DNA of 64,000 nucleotides from Mucilaginibacter dorajii (GCF_024808255.1 NZ_JANTYS010000021.1:54845-118844), one strand, 5' to 3'; numbered from the stretch's first letter, positions 36,504 through 45,613 are shown. Program-made: numbers and translations. Notes: generated by a model from the letters alone, not told the origin.

Positions 36504-37757
36504 ATGCCGGGCAAAAAAATAGTCCTTTTTGGTTTTGCTTTCCTTGTGTTGTTATCCAGTTATACTAAACTGCATGCGCAGGATAAGAGGTATATTCCTA
36601 TAGGCCGGTCGAAACTTAAAGATACCGTTATTGCTGCCCCGGCCGATACTGCTTATGAAAAGGATATCTTCGATGCAATATCCTCCATTTTCACCAAAGC
36701 CAAACCTAAAAAAACAGTCGACTCTATAACTTCAAAGCCGGTAATATCTATTTTACCCGCAGTGGGTTATACCTTGCAAACAGCTTTGGCCGCTACGATA
36801 TCTGGTAATATCGCCTTCCGCACCGGGCCTAAAGCCCGTATTTCTACCATCACGGTAAATCCGGCGTACACTCAAAAAAAACAGGTAATCATCCCGCTAC
36901 AGTCAAACATCTGGACTAAAGATGATAAGTACACCTTCATTGGCGATTTGCGGTTTTACAAATACCCGCAAAGTAGTTTTGGTTTGGGGTCGAAATCAGA
37001 TATAGCTAATGAAAACCCTTTGGTATATTCTTTTGTACGCATTAACGAAACTGCGCTCAGGAATGTTGACGGTGATTTTTTTGTAGGCCTTGGTTATATT
37101 TTTGACGATAGGTGGAATATGTCAGAAAAAGGGCAGTTAAATGGAAGGGTATCTGATTATGAACGCTACGGGCCGGTAACGCGCGCCATATCCACAGGTT
37201 TAACTTTTAATACACTTTTTGATAGCAGGGATAATTCTATCAATCCATCTAAAGGTTTTTACAGCTCTGTTACCTACCGTGATAATTTCAGGTTTTTGGG
37301 CAGTACAGCACCCTGGCGATCATTGATTATTGATGTGCGCAAATATTATCGTTTTCCGGCAAGTTCTGACAACATCCTGGCCTTTTGGTCGTACGATTGG
37401 CTGGTACTTAATGGCCGCCCTGCTTACCTCGATTTGCCTGCTACCGGTAACGATCTGAATTTTACAACTGGGCGTGGTTATATTCAGGGACGGTTTAGAG
37501 GCGCCCAGATGATTTACTTAGAAAGCGAATACCGCTTTAAAATAACCAGTAACGGCTTATTAGGTGGTGTGGTGTTTGTAAACGGTCAATCTTTTTCGGC
37601 CGCGCCGGGCACCGGTTTGCAGGCGGCGCAGCCGGGCTATGGGCCTGGTTTGCGCATTAAGCTTAATAAAGTATCCAAAACCAATATCGCTATTGATTAT
37701 GGATTTGGTAAACAAGGTTCAAAGGGCTTGTTCATCAACGTTGGGGAGGTTTTTTAA
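36504..37757 (+). CDS. BamA/TamA-like outer-membrane beta-barrel protein
   Basis: The ATG at 36504 gives 417 residues with a signal peptide (LVLLSSYTKLHAQ); the upstream TTG/ATG starts add a non-signal extension. The C-terminal two thirds are an Omp85-type (bacterial surface antigen) barrel: GLTFNTLFDSRDNSINPSKGFYSSV is the usual D-R-D-N...P-x-x-G strand motif, with a closing GLRIKLNKVSKTNIAIDYGFG. POTRA domains seem absent, so it is a short barrel, not BamA itself. Role unknown. Confidence 0.82.
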   Translation: MPGKKIVLFGFAFLVLLSSYTKLHAQDKRYIPIGRSKLKDTVIAAPADTAYEKDIFDAISSIFTKAKPKKTVDSITSKPVISILPAVGYTLQTALAATISGNIAFRTGPKARISTITVNPAYTQKKQVIIPLQSNIWTKDDKYTFIGDLRFYKYPQSSFGLGSKSDIANENPLVYSFVRINETALRNVDGDFFVGLGYIFDDRWNMSEKGQLNGRVSDYERYGPVTRAISTGLTFNTLFDSRDNSINPSKGFYSSVTYRDNFRFLGSTAPWRSLIIDVRKYYRFPASSDNILAFWSYDWLVLNGRPAYLDLPATGNDLNFTTGRGYIQGRFRGAQMIYLESEYRFKITSNGLLGGVVFVNGQSFSAAPGTGLQAAQPGYGPGLRIKLNKVSKTNIAIDYGFGKQGSKGLFINVGEVF

Positions 37758-37820
37758 ATAGTAGTAGCAATACTATTTACTGCATTCAGGTTGCTGTTAA
37801 TGGTTAGATTGGAAAAGTGG

Positions 37821-37851
37821 TACTATCAATAATATTTTGATAGTATTTTTT
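37821..37851 (+). terminator. Terminator after the BamA-like gene
   Basis: TACTATCA (37821-37828) pairs with TGATAGTA (37838-37845), followed by a T run. Confidence 0.7.
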
Positions 37852-37983
37852 AAATAACAGTAAGGAGCAGGTATCAGCTCGGTTTATCATACGTAAGTTA
37901 AAAAGCATTAATTTATTTATTAAATTTAATGTAGTAATAAACTTTTAAATTTTTTATTGTTAGCTTTAACCATCAATTTACCT

Positions 37984-38571
37984 ATGAACAGTATCCGGTT
38001 AACTAAATGGTTTATCTTTTGCACTTTAATCATTTCGGTGGCAATTTCATCCTGCCAGAAAGATGATAGCGTAAAGGCTATGGAAACCGCTAAGCCAGCC
38101 GTAGATAGTGCCGCTCTTAATATTATCAATACCCCAGGAAACTTCTTAGCAGGTAAAGGTTCCCTGAAAATAACAATCGGGGACTCAACCTATACATTTG
38201 ATGCTGCTACAGATTCTATAGCGTTTATCAACGTACATAATGGAGACAATAAATATTACGGTATTACAGCTATAAATAAGGCCCACACCATGAGTTTTGG
38301 CATCAGTTCAGAAGGGTTTGCAGCAGCTAAAGTTAATAGCAAGGTAGCCGGTGGCCAGTTTCTTTTTACTGTTGACGAGAAAAAGCCTTTGCTGCAGTAC
38401 ACGCTCACCAAATTTGTTGGCAAGGATGATACCGGTAAAATTACCATTGAACAATACAACAAAGATAACATGATAGCCAAAGGAACATTCTTTACCTTTT
38501 TGGCTAAAGACGATAAAGAAAACTCTCCATTTTATCGCGTTGAAGGTAGTTTTGAACTCCAGCTTAAATAA
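37984..38571 (+). CDS. Hypothetical lipoprotein
   Basis: The ATG at 37984 gives 195 residues. A lipoprotein signal (IISVAISSCQKDD) is followed by a beta-rich domain with GSLKITIGDSTYTFDA and a C-terminal PFYRVEGSFELQLK. Such small lipoproteins are common in Sphingobacteriaceae; no function can be named. It is a lone gene between two terminators. Confidence 0.78.
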   Translation: MNSIRLTKWFIFCTLIISVAISSCQKDDSVKAMETAKPAVDSAALNIINTPGNFLAGKGSLKITIGDSTYTFDAATDSIAFINVHNGDNKYYGITAINKAHTMSFGISSEGFAAAKVNSKVAGGQFLFTVDEKKPLLQYTLTKFVGKDDTGKITIEQYNKDNMIAKGTFFTFLAKDDKENSPFYRVEGSFELQLK

Positions 38572-38729
38572 TAAATAGCCACTCCTGTATTCTAAATTCC
38601 AATTATACAAATACCCTATGGTGTTGCGTAATTGAAAGGTAAAAATGCCGTTATGCAAGGGCAATTAGCACGCCATTCGCCTAAATGCCCTTAATTTTTA
38701 GTACCTTTATGCAAATTTTAAAGACATTG

Positions 38730-39032
38730 ATGAAAGTATTTATTGCAGGGCTTCCTTTAGAAGTAGATGAGGCCGAATTAACAGCTGTGTTTGGAGATTT
38801 TGGGCCGGTTAAATCGCTCAGAATCATTAAAGACCGCGAAACAAAAGAGAGTAAGGGTTTTGGGTTTGTGGAAATGGTGAACGATAACGAAGCGAAGGAA
38901 GCGATAAGGTGTATGAATGGCGCAAGTTATTACGGTCGCAGAATTACGGTAAATATTGCCGAAGACAAAGGGCCAGGTTTTAACGGCGGTGGCAACAACG
39001 GCGGTGGTAAAGGCGGTTTTAGACGTAACTAA
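38730..39032 (+). CDS. RRM-domain RNA-binding protein
   Basis: The ATG at 38730 gives 100 residues: a single RNA recognition motif with RNP2 (VFIAGL) and RNP1 (KGFGFVEM), and a Gly/Asn-rich tail (FNGGGNNGGGKGGFRRN). This matches the short, cold-related RNA-binding proteins of Bacteroidota and cyanobacteria. It binds single-stranded RNA through the two aromatic RNP motifs. A strong terminator follows. Confidence 0.93.
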   Translation: MKVFIAGLPLEVDEAELTAVFGDFGPVKSLRIIKDRETKESKGFGFVEMVNDNEAKEAIRCMNGASYYGRRITVNIAEDKGPGFNGGGNNGGGKGGFRRN

Positions 39033-39064
39033 CAAATAATAAAAAATTATTCTTTTTGAATATG

Positions 39065-39088
39065 AGCCGGCATAGTCCGGCTTTTTTA
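39065..39088 (+). terminator. Terminator after the RRM gene
   Basis: AGCCGG (39065-39070) pairs with CCGGCT (39077-39082), followed by six T. Confidence 0.8.
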
Positions 39089-39365
39089 TTGAATGAAATA
39101 ATTACCGGGTATTTCAATTGCGTTCATTCAAAATGAATGCTTATTTGTTAAATAAGCATAGCTATAAGTCTTAACCACAAATAGGTTGCGTAATTGTGGC
39201 CGTAGCGATCTCAAGTGCATTTGCGGCTAATTGCGGCACTAATAATGATACAAGAGATATTTTTGCTTGTAGATGGTGCTAACTTTAGGATTATGCCCTT
39301 ACAATACCGTAAGTTTCCATATAAGTAAAGCCTGCCAATAAATAATAACTATTTAGTTGGAGATT
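39089..39365. other. Intergenic, no feature seen
   Basis: AT-rich; no gene, repeat or terminator is recognised beyond the flanking ones. Confidence 0.4.
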
Positions 39366-39683
39366 TTAAATAGCCTCTGCCAATTCGGTAGCGTTTATTT
39401 TAAACTCGGCTAATAAATAGTCAAGCCTGTTATTAAGTTCGTTTAATTGAATTTCACCCATACGGTAATTGGCGGTTAGGCGGGCTAATTCGTTATCGAT
39501 AGCCAGGTATTGCTGGTTTTCAAGGGCTTTAATCTTGTACTCGGCGGTGGTAAGTAAATAAAGGTGCTGTACATCATCAACGTACATGTTGTTGTTTACC
39601 TTATTGGCTTGTTGTTTATTAAAAAAAACCAAAATAATAGCGGCTACAATAGCGGCAATTACAAGCGTCATTACAGGGTCCAT
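39366..39683 (-). CDS. Small membrane-anchored coiled-coil protein
   Basis: A 105-residue protein: N-terminal membrane helix (TLVIAAIVAAIILVFF), then a helical coiled-coil with YRMGEIQLNELNNRLDYLL. The gene at 44542-44874 encodes a protein of the same plan and a similar motif (YKSGKINMDTYNRHLNQLL), so the two look like paralogues. Function unknown. Confidence 0.7.
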   Translation of the reverse strand: MDPVMTLVIAAIVAAIILVFFNKQQANKVNNNMYVDDVQHLYLLTTAEYKIKALENQQYLAIDNELARLTANYRMGEIQLNELNNRLDYLLAEFKINATELAEAI

Positions 39684-39935
39684 CTTATTCTTTCTTCAGC
39701 GTTTTACAATTCTTTTGCGCGGTAGTGGGGGTGTTTACCGCGGTATTGGTTGTAATAAATATAGGGTGTTATACGGAAATATTTTTCGTATTGTTAGGAA
39801 AATGCTCAAATGTTGATAACTATTAAGCAAAAGTGGCCTTGTTAATAATCTATAGCTTGCAGATGTGTTTCTTTGCAGGGTTTTACCGCTTTGAGCGGCT
39901 GTTTTGTATGCTATTTTCCTTGTAGTTAACGAGTA

Positions 39936-40426
39936 TTAATGAAGTCTTTTTTCATAACAATAAAATCGTAGTCTACGTTTGAAACTCAAGGCTATTTCTC
40001 CGCAAATATGTAACCTGATTTTGGAAATGGTTTTTGTGTAGCCCCGTTGTTGGTATTGTTTATATGCAATATTTTTATATCCCGGTGTATGGCTTCCAGT
40101 TCGGTTTATTGTGGTAGTAAACCAGCGATGCCGTTTCCTCGACTAACCGCAGGCGGGTGGGCAACAATTGCAGCCTGGGTAATATCTCACCACTTCTGAA
40201 TACTCGGCCTCCTGGCGGGTAGTTATGGCAGCAACTCTTGCAATGTACCGTCAATATCGACTAATCAAAGCTGGTTTAGTGTAATGGCGTTTTCAAAAAC
40301 CGTAGTGTTAGGGTAGGTGCTATCCCATTGTAAATTATTGCCCGACGCAATCATGATGGGCACAGCCTGGGCAATAAGCTGCATAATCTGCGAAATATCG
40401 GTTAAAGTACCAAGTCTGATGTTCAT
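39936..40426 (-). pseudogene. Decayed GNAT-family N-acetyltransferase
   Basis: From the ATG at 40426 the frame reads NIRLGTLTDISQIMQLI and on to a TGA at 40265-40267 that replaces an expected Trp. Downstream, recognisable GNAT pieces continue in shifted frames (LVDIDGT, AAITTRQEAEYSEV) and back in the first frame (DITQAAIVAHPPAVS, GNGIAGLLPQ for the acetyl-CoA site, then ATQKPFPKSGYIFAE), with further stops; the C-terminus (GEIALSFKRRLRFYCYEK) returns in another frame. At least four lesions are visible in about 163 codons. The gene is dead. Confidence 0.82.
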
Positions 40427-40484
40427 AAATTAATATAAAATAACATCCGGCTAATATAGCAGCGTGATAGGCGCCAGGAAAGCT

Positions 40485-40646
40485 TTATTTGACGAATGAC
40501 CTGCGCTTTGCAAGGGAGGGCTTGGTTTGAAGTTGCGCAATTATTAAACAAACCATACAGGTCATCAAGCCGTAAAAAGCGATGTTTTGGAATGCATTGC
40601 CAACGCTTAGTTGTTGTGTAACAAAATGTAGGGCTTTGACTACCAT
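40485..40646 (-). pseudogene. Possible transporter C-terminal remnant
   Basis: A 53-codon open frame (VVKALHFVTQQLSVGNAFQN.. then one membrane helix FYGLMTCMVCLIIAQL, then a basic tail). It reads like the last helix of a DHA2-type MFS exporter but no more of it is present. It lies directly upstream of the decayed GNAT gene, which supports a region of decay. Could be chance. Confidence 0.3.
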
Positions 40647-40841
40647 CTGCTGTGAATATTTAGTGATCTAACAACGATACTAATAAACTGTTTTAAAACC
40701 TTTAGGGATATTTAAATAATTTTATTTTAGGTCGCGCCGTTAATTTCTAAATCATCTGGGTATTAACGGGGGTATTGCCCGCATTCTTTATATATTTACG
40801 AGGGTACATAAATAGCGGGTGTTAAATATAAATAATTAATT

Positions 40842-41138
40842 ATGATTCTCGAAGAATTTTTGAAACAAATAAAAAGGGAATCAATTGATATTGAACACTT
40901 AAGTAAGCGTAATTACTATAAACACCTCAATCTGCTGTTTGAAATAATTGCATATAACGGCGAGCGTCTTAATAAAAAGCATAATTTAATGATTGCTCCG
41001 TATTTACAATATATTGGTAAAACAAAGCGCGATGATTTTAGGGATGATCTTAATAAGGAGGAATTGCAGGAACTCATTGAAAACCTCAAAACCGACCTCG
41101 ATTGTATAATATTTAAAATAGATCCGCCCAAGGAATGA
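40842..41138 (+). CDS. Hypothetical small protein
   Basis: A 98-residue, helical, charged protein (EEFLKQIKRESIDIEHLSKR, ELQELIENLKTDLDCIIFK). No membrane segment and no family recognised. It has an A-rich leader and sits before a strong bidirectional terminator, which supports it being real. Confidence 0.6.
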   Translation: MILEEFLKQIKRESIDIEHLSKRNYYKHLNLLFEIIAYNGERLNKKHNLMIAPYLQYIGKTKRDDFRDDLNKEELQELIENLKTDLDCIIFKIDPPKE

Positions 41139-41363
41139 GATGTACGGATGTGCAGATTTTAAATGCGCAGATGTTTGTGACTAAGATTATCAGACACTTT
41201 ATAACAAATAAGCCGACTTGCGTTAACAGGTCGGCTTATTTGTTTTCATCCGTAGATTGGAATTTGTACATCTATCTTTCATAAATCTGCACACCTGGAG
41301 TGTGTGCATTTATTTTCCTTACCTGTGCATCTGAAATCTGCATATCTGAAATTTGCACATCTG
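41138..41363. repeat. Word-repeat inverted element (group B) with internal terminator
   Basis: Left arm 41138-41179 and right arm 41318-41363 repeat and complement the word GTGCAGAT (ATGCGCAGATG / CATCTGAAATCTGC). Inside lies the terminator at 41205-41247. Confidence 0.65.
41205..41247. terminator. Bidirectional terminator between convergent genes
   Basis: A perfect 13-bp stem (41205-41217 with 41230-41242), 12-base loop, T run after it and A run before it. Serves the gene at 40842 and, from the other side, the repressor gene. Confidence 0.85.
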
Positions 41364-41364
41364 C

Positions 41365-42066
41365 CTAATGATTGTGTTTTTTATGGATGTCTTTAACCAG
41401 GCAAAGTTTTTTGATGTCTGTAATATTAATAGGGAAGGGAGCGTATTTAAGCCTGTTTCCAACCATTTCGGTGGTATTATCAGAGTGGGCTATCACTTCA
41501 TCGGCGTTATCGCCGGCCAGCAGGCGTTTGTACATCCTGTAGTCGCCCCATTCAATATAATAAACCTCGCCGGGTAGGATTTTTTTATCATGAATCACTT
41601 TGAGGGCTACCCAGCAGCCATTCTCCAGATAAGGGTACATGGAGTGTCCCCAAACTGGCAAAGCAAAATCGCAATCTTCTATCCCCGGAAAGTTCATACG
41701 CCCAACCGGCTGCGAATCATTAATATCATTATACACTTCTACGCCCGATGCGGTAGCTATAATTTCATACATCGGAATCCCCTCCTCAATTTTTCTTGTT
41801 ACAGTATTTTCTTGATTTTGTGCGGGTCTATTGCCTTCAATGTAATCTTTATATCTTTCTTTAAAGATGCGAAGCTTTTCTGGATCAATATTCTGCCTGC
41901 TCTTTACTATTTCTGTAATAGAACTTGGCGAATTAAATCCCAATACCTCAGCCAGCTGCGCATTTCCGGTAAAGGCTTTTCCTTTTAATTGACTGTAAAG
42001 TATGATAAACTCCAGGGTTTCTGGCCTGATTGTTTTTATCTTACTGGGTTTTAGTTCGTTATCCAT
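41365..42066 (-). CDS. S24-type repressor (HTH plus LexA/CI-like peptidase domain)
   Basis: A 233-residue protein. The N-terminal part (about 12-80) contains a DNA-binding region around GNAQLAEVLGFNSPSSITEIVKS (HTH). The C-terminal part (about 95-225) is a Peptidase S24 domain with Ser142 in WGHSMYP and Lys180 in MYKRLL as the expected catalytic pair. Phage CI-like and SOS-type regulators have this build and cut themselves on DNA damage. It is divergent to small genes at 42230-42922, with candidate operators in between, like a phage switch. Confidence 0.88.
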   Translation of the reverse strand: MDNELKPSKIKTIRPETLEFIILYSQLKGKAFTGNAQLAEVLGFNSPSSITEIVKSRQNIDPEKLRIFKERYKDYIEGNRPAQNQENTVTRKIEEGIPMYEIIATASGVEVYNDINDSQPVGRMNFPGIEDCDFALPVWGHSMYPYLENGCWVALKVIHDKKILPGEVYYIEWGDYRMYKRLLAGDNADEVIAHSDNTTEMVGNRLKYAPFPINITDIKKLCLVKDIHKKHNH

Positions 42067-42087
42067 TGTGAAAATAAATTAAAGATT

Positions 42088-42187
42088 ATTCTTGATTTAA
42101 ATAAAGATATTTCTTTATATTTGTTCCGTTGATTTACGCTAATGTACTACAAATTTTGATAGTAACAAATATAAATATCAAGAATAT
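42088..42187. promoter_or_regulatory. Promoter and candidate operators of the S24 repressor region
   Basis: A Bacteroidota-type promoter reads toward the + strand: TTG at 42092-42094, 21 bp, then TATATTTG at 42116-42123. The word ATTCTTGAT occurs at 42088-42096 and, inverted, at 42177-42185, one covering the -33 box. These fit repressor operators; not proven. Confidence 0.55.
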
Positions 42188-42229
42188 ACAGAATTTTAAA
42201 TACAGAACTATTAACCATTAAATAATTAT

Positions 42230-42424
42230 ATGTACATCGCTTACTCAGCCCTTAAGCAAATACCCACAACAAACCACGCTGACGACTTAGCCACCGGGCC
42301 TAACTCTGAAATGCCTGAACCTTTGCTACGCTACCAGGCTTACCAGGCTGCCTGCAAAAAGTTAAGCCATGAAATTGCCGCCATCCAAAAATACATCCCT
42401 GGCTGGATGCCTGCTTTCAGATAG
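42230..42424 (+). CDS. Hypothetical small protein beside the repressor
   Basis: A 64-residue protein (IAYSALKQIPTTNHADDLATG, LRYQAYQAACKKLSHEIAAI). It is the first gene read away from the S24 repressor promoter, so it may be under its control. No family recognised. Its AAAT-rich leader supports the start. Confidence 0.55.
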   Translation: MYIAYSALKQIPTTNHADDLATGPNSEMPEPLLRYQAYQAACKKLSHEIAAIQKYIPGWMPAFR

Positions 42425-42511
42425 CAGTCTGCAGTTGCCAGTAGGCAGTTGTGGGTTTGCAATAGGCCGCCGCAAAAGACTAATGAACAAATGAACCAAT
42501 AAACTAACAAA

Positions 42512-42922
42512 ATGAAAATCTCACAAAAATTAAGAGATCAGCTTTGGTGGATGATTATCTCCGTTGATTATGATTACAGTCGCATTTGTATTGCCGACCA
42601 TGATCTTACCGATGAAATACTTACGCTTTGGCTTGAGGATAAACAGGATTTTAAAAATTCACTCGACGAATGCCTGCAGCTTGATATCAAAGTACGCGAC
42701 TTTGCCAAGATAATAAAAGGCGAGAACCTCAATAGCTATGAGGGGAGTAAAATGCACCCAACCAAAAACTTTGTTTATAGGGCACGCATTGAAATAAACA
42801 CACCTATTAAATGGTACCAGGAAGATGCATCTATAAATGAGCAACAATGGGCCCGTGAAGCAACTTTAAAAGCCGTACTTACCCAATTGGTTGAAACCGA
42901 GGCCGCAGGAGATTATGAATAA
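42512..42922 (+). CDS. Hypothetical protein beside the repressor
   Basis: A 136-residue acidic protein (KISQKLRDQLWWMIISVDYD, EDKQDFKNSLDECLQLDI). No membrane segment or motif. It follows the 64-residue gene after 87 bp that hold a decayed word-repeat arm and may share its promoter. Confidence 0.6.
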   Translation: MKISQKLRDQLWWMIISVDYDYSRICIADHDLTDEILTLWLEDKQDFKNSLDECLQLDIKVRDFAKIIKGENLNSYEGSKMHPTKNFVYRARIEINTPIKWYQEDASINEQQWAREATLKAVLTQLVETEAAGDYE

Positions 42923-43013
42923 ACTTTTTCGCCGGATTTTATGTATGCTAAATGGCATTTTGTTCATATTTATGTAAGTGTGTCAAAAGCATCAAACAAG
43001 GTAGTTTTGGGGT

Positions 43014-43889
43014 TTAATGTTTACCTATATCGTCAATAGCTTTTTGAAGTAATACATTAAATTCCTTTGGCTTTTCAACCATTGGGAAATGGCCGGTGGC
43101 ATGAATCACCAATAATTGGTAGGGGATACCAGCTTTTATAAATCCTGTGGTATCATTAGGGAAATAATCACTATTTACCAGGTGGAGTTTCATGTTGGCC
43201 GCTTTAAGTTTTGGCCCGGTTTTAAAGCTATTATCTTCCATACTGGCAATGGCTATTGCGCTATCTGCGTGAGTAACATCATTTAAGATACGCTTACGGA
43301 CCAGCGTATCGGTAGTTTTATAAAACAGGTATTGATTAAAAAAGCCGGTTGCTACTGTCTTAAAGTTCTTTTTCAGCATAGTAATAACCTTGGCAAATTC
43401 AGGATCGGGCTTGGCGGTATCCTGGGCAGCGTTGTAGTCTTTAAAATTATCGATGCCCACAAGGCCTATCACTTTACCAGGCACATCTATTTTGGCCTGT
43501 ACAATAATTGCACCTGCCATAGAATGCCCTATCAGTATTACGTTTTTTAGGTTGAGCTGGGTAACCACCGCAGCAACATCTTTTCCAAAATCATTAACTG
43601 TCCACGAGGCGCGGTTTTTGCCCGATTGACCGTAGCCCGGCAGATCTATAGTGACTACACGGTAACGTTTGCCAAAGTAAGTGCTCTGATCAGTAAAATA
43701 GCTTTTATTGATACACCAACCGTGAACGAACAATAGGGTGGTGTCGCTTTTGCCCGTGTCTGTATAAGCAATGTTAACGCCGTTGTTTTGAATTTTAATG
43801 GGTAAAGCGGCTGTGTTTTTTGCAGTGTTATTACATGCCGGCAACAAGGAGATCGCCAATAAGGGTAGCAGGATAGATAGGTTTTTCAT
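43014..43889 (-). CDS. Alpha/beta hydrolase lipoprotein
   Basis: A 291-residue protein with a lipoprotein signal (LLPACNNTAKN). The alpha/beta hydrolase fold is clear: HGWCINKSYF oxyanion region, VVTIDLPGYGQSGK, the nucleophile elbow LIGHSMAG, and a late HATGHFPMVEKP for the catalytic His. Substrate unknown. A second, related lipoprotein hydrolase lies at 60409. Confidence 0.87.
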   Translation of the reverse strand: MKNLSILLPLLAISLLPACNNTAKNTAALPIKIQNNGVNIAYTDTGKSDTTLLFVHGWCINKSYFTDQSTYFGKRYRVVTIDLPGYGQSGKNRASWTVNDFGKDVAAVVTQLNLKNVILIGHSMAGAIIVQAKIDVPGKVIGLVGIDNFKDYNAAQDTAKPDPEFAKVITMLKKNFKTVATGFFNQYLFYKTTDTLVRKRILNDVTHADSAIAIASMEDNSFKTGPKLKAANMKLHLVNSDYFPNDTTGFIKAGIPYQLLVIHATGHFPMVEKPKEFNVLLQKAIDDIGKH

Positions 43890-43971
43890 TCAGGTAGCAG
43901 ATATTTATATAAATATCTGCTACCTGAATTATTTATGCAACTGTTTAACTTATTTTAACGCAGGGGCAACT

Positions 43972-44310
43972 CTACTTAACTTTTACCTGTTGTTGTTCCT
44001 GTTCCAATTGCTCTACCAGCTCTTCTACCTCGCTAATCGCTTCTGCAGGCTTACTGGCATAATTAAGTTTGCGGAAACGCCATTGTGCAAAGGCCGGCTC
44101 CTGGAAACGGTTTATCAACTTGAAAAATTTGGGGAAGTTGTGTACCTCCTCCAATAATACCCCGGTAACAATGCCATTGTTATCCAGTATCTCGCGAATA
44201 GTATATTCTTTGTCGCGGGTAATCCAGATCTCAAAATCACGTCTTATCTCTTCGCTTTTTTCGGGATCAATTTTATCGTTAATGCAAATTACCTTATCTC
44301 CTGGTTTCAT
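43972..44310 (-). CDS. Hypothetical protein with SH3/KOW-like start
   Basis: A 112-residue protein beginning MKPGDKVICINDKIDPEK, which reads like a small beta-barrel (SH3/KOW-like) domain, and ending with a Glu/Gln-rich helix (EVEELVEQLEQEQQQVKV). Function unknown; no family named. Confidence 0.65.
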   Translation of the reverse strand: MKPGDKVICINDKIDPEKSEEIRRDFEIWITRDKEYTIREILDNNGIVTGVLLEEVHNFPKFFKLINRFQEPAFAQWRFRKLNYASKPAEAISEVEELVEQLEQEQQQVKVK

Positions 44311-44541
44311 AGTTATAGCATTTTAAACAGATGTTTTGTTTCACATCAATTTAACTCAATACAAAGTACCGCTTTTTAGACGCAATTTAAAAGTATTGCT
44401 TACAAATTATATTGTGATGGGATTGATATACAGATAGGTTAATTGTGCTAAAATAAATGACCCCATATGTTGAAACCCGACGTAACAATAATTTAAACAA
44501 TCCGTAATAGGCTGTATTATAAACTGCTATCATTAAGCTAT

Positions 44542-44874
44542 ATGGACTCTTTTTATTTTTTTGCTATCCTCGGATCCGTTGTCGTGGTGCTTATTATTTA
44601 CTTTGATACTCAGCAACGTCGTAAAGTAAAGAAAACATTGGTGCAAACCAATGATGTTGAACCCTTGCTGATGATGCAGAGCATGAGCCAAAAGCTTGAG
44701 AAGTTAAATAAAGCCATTAAACAGGCCGGGTCTGTACCTAAAATTGAAGCCCAACTCCAAAAATCTACAGCCGATTATAAATCGGGCAAAATCAATATGG
44801 ATACCTATAACAGGCATCTTAACCAGCTTTTACACATGACCGAAGAGCATCTCCGTAGTTCCTTTGTTCATTAA
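44542..44874 (+). CDS. Small membrane-anchored coiled-coil protein
   Basis: A 110-residue protein with an N-terminal membrane helix (FYFFAILGSVVVVLIIYF) and a helical cytoplasmic part (KLEKLNKAIKQAGSVPKIEA). A late YKSGKINMDTYNRHLNQLL motif matches one in the protein at 39366. The two are likely paralogues. Not recognised further. Confidence 0.68.
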   Translation: MDSFYFFAILGSVVVVLIIYFDTQQRRKVKKTLVQTNDVEPLLMMQSMSQKLEKLNKAIKQAGSVPKIEAQLQKSTADYKSGKINMDTYNRHLNQLLHMTEEHLRSSFVH

Positions 44875-44879
44875 TTTAA

Positions 44880-45035
44880 GGTTCATTAGTTCACTGGTTC
44901 ATTAGTCTTTTCTGATGAGTGAGTTAGAATCCTTGTTGATTGGGTACACGTGTATCGGTACCGCTATTTTCATTTATGCGACCACTATTTAGTAACTAAT
45001 GAACAAATAAACCAGTGAACTAATGAACCAATAAA
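44880..45035. repeat. Word-repeat inverted element (group B) before an HTH gene
   Basis: Left arm 44880-44911 (GGTTCATTAGTTCACTGG and a repeat), right arm 44994-45035 (AACCAGTGAACTAATGAACC). Same word as at 35111 and 28806. Confidence 0.8.
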
Positions 45036-45061
45036 CAATTTGTTTATTATTGCAGCGCAAT

Positions 45062-45424
45062 ATGTCTGACGAAGCAATAATAAAACGGTTAAAAGTAATT
45101 GTGAAGGAGCACGGCGGCCAGTTGGGTTTGGCCGGAGCTATTGGTGTTGATCAGGGTTTTATAAGCAAGGTGATCAATAAAAAGCAGGATATCAGTTATT
45201 ACCTTATCCGTAAACTTTGCTTTCAGCTTAAATATTCGCCAGAGTGGCTAATCCTGGGTACCGGTGAAAAACAAATTAACAAACCCGAATCGGCCAAGTT
45301 GATCACCGAAATACAAATGATGCGTACCGAAGTAGATATTTTACAAGCCCGTATGCGCGCCTATGAAATAGAATTAAAAGAATTAAGAGCGCATTTAGGG
45401 AGTGCGGAAAAGAAAGCTGTTTAG
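45062..45424 (+). CDS. HTH (Xre-like) regulator
   Basis: The ATG at 45062 gives 120 residues. The N-terminal 70 are an HTH (IKRLKVIVKEHGGQLGLA, IGVDQGFISKVINKKQDISY), the rest a coiled coil (LQARMRAYEIELKELRAHLG). The target and signal are unknown. It stands alone between a hairpin element and a strong terminator. The coiled coil suggests dimerisation. Confidence 0.8.
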   Translation: MSDEAIIKRLKVIVKEHGGQLGLAGAIGVDQGFISKVINKKQDISYYLIRKLCFQLKYSPEWLILGTGEKQINKPESAKLITEIQMMRTEVDILQARMRAYEIELKELRAHLGSAEKKAV

Positions 45425-45613
45425 GACTTTTGGGGACTGGCGGACTTTTGGATTTATAAAACTTGAAATGCTTTACAATTACAGACTGAACTGCTAAATA
45501 TAAGAAATATAAACAAAAAGAGGTTGGGCATTAGGCCCAACCTCTTTTTGTTTATTAGATTTCCAATAGCCTTTATCCAAAAGTCCCATTGTCCAAAAGT
45601 TCCGCAGTCCTAA
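45422..45613. repeat. Word-repeat inverted element (group B) enclosing a terminator
   Basis: Left arm 45422-45452 repeats GGACTTTTGG; right arm 45566-45613 is CCAAAAGTCCCATTGTCC and further copies. Its centre holds the terminator at 45514-45550. Confidence 0.72.
45514..45555. terminator. Strong bidirectional terminator
   Basis: A perfect 16-bp stem (45514-45529 with 45535-45550), five-base loop, A run before and T run after. Separates the HTH gene from the convergent TPR gene. Confidence 0.9.
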
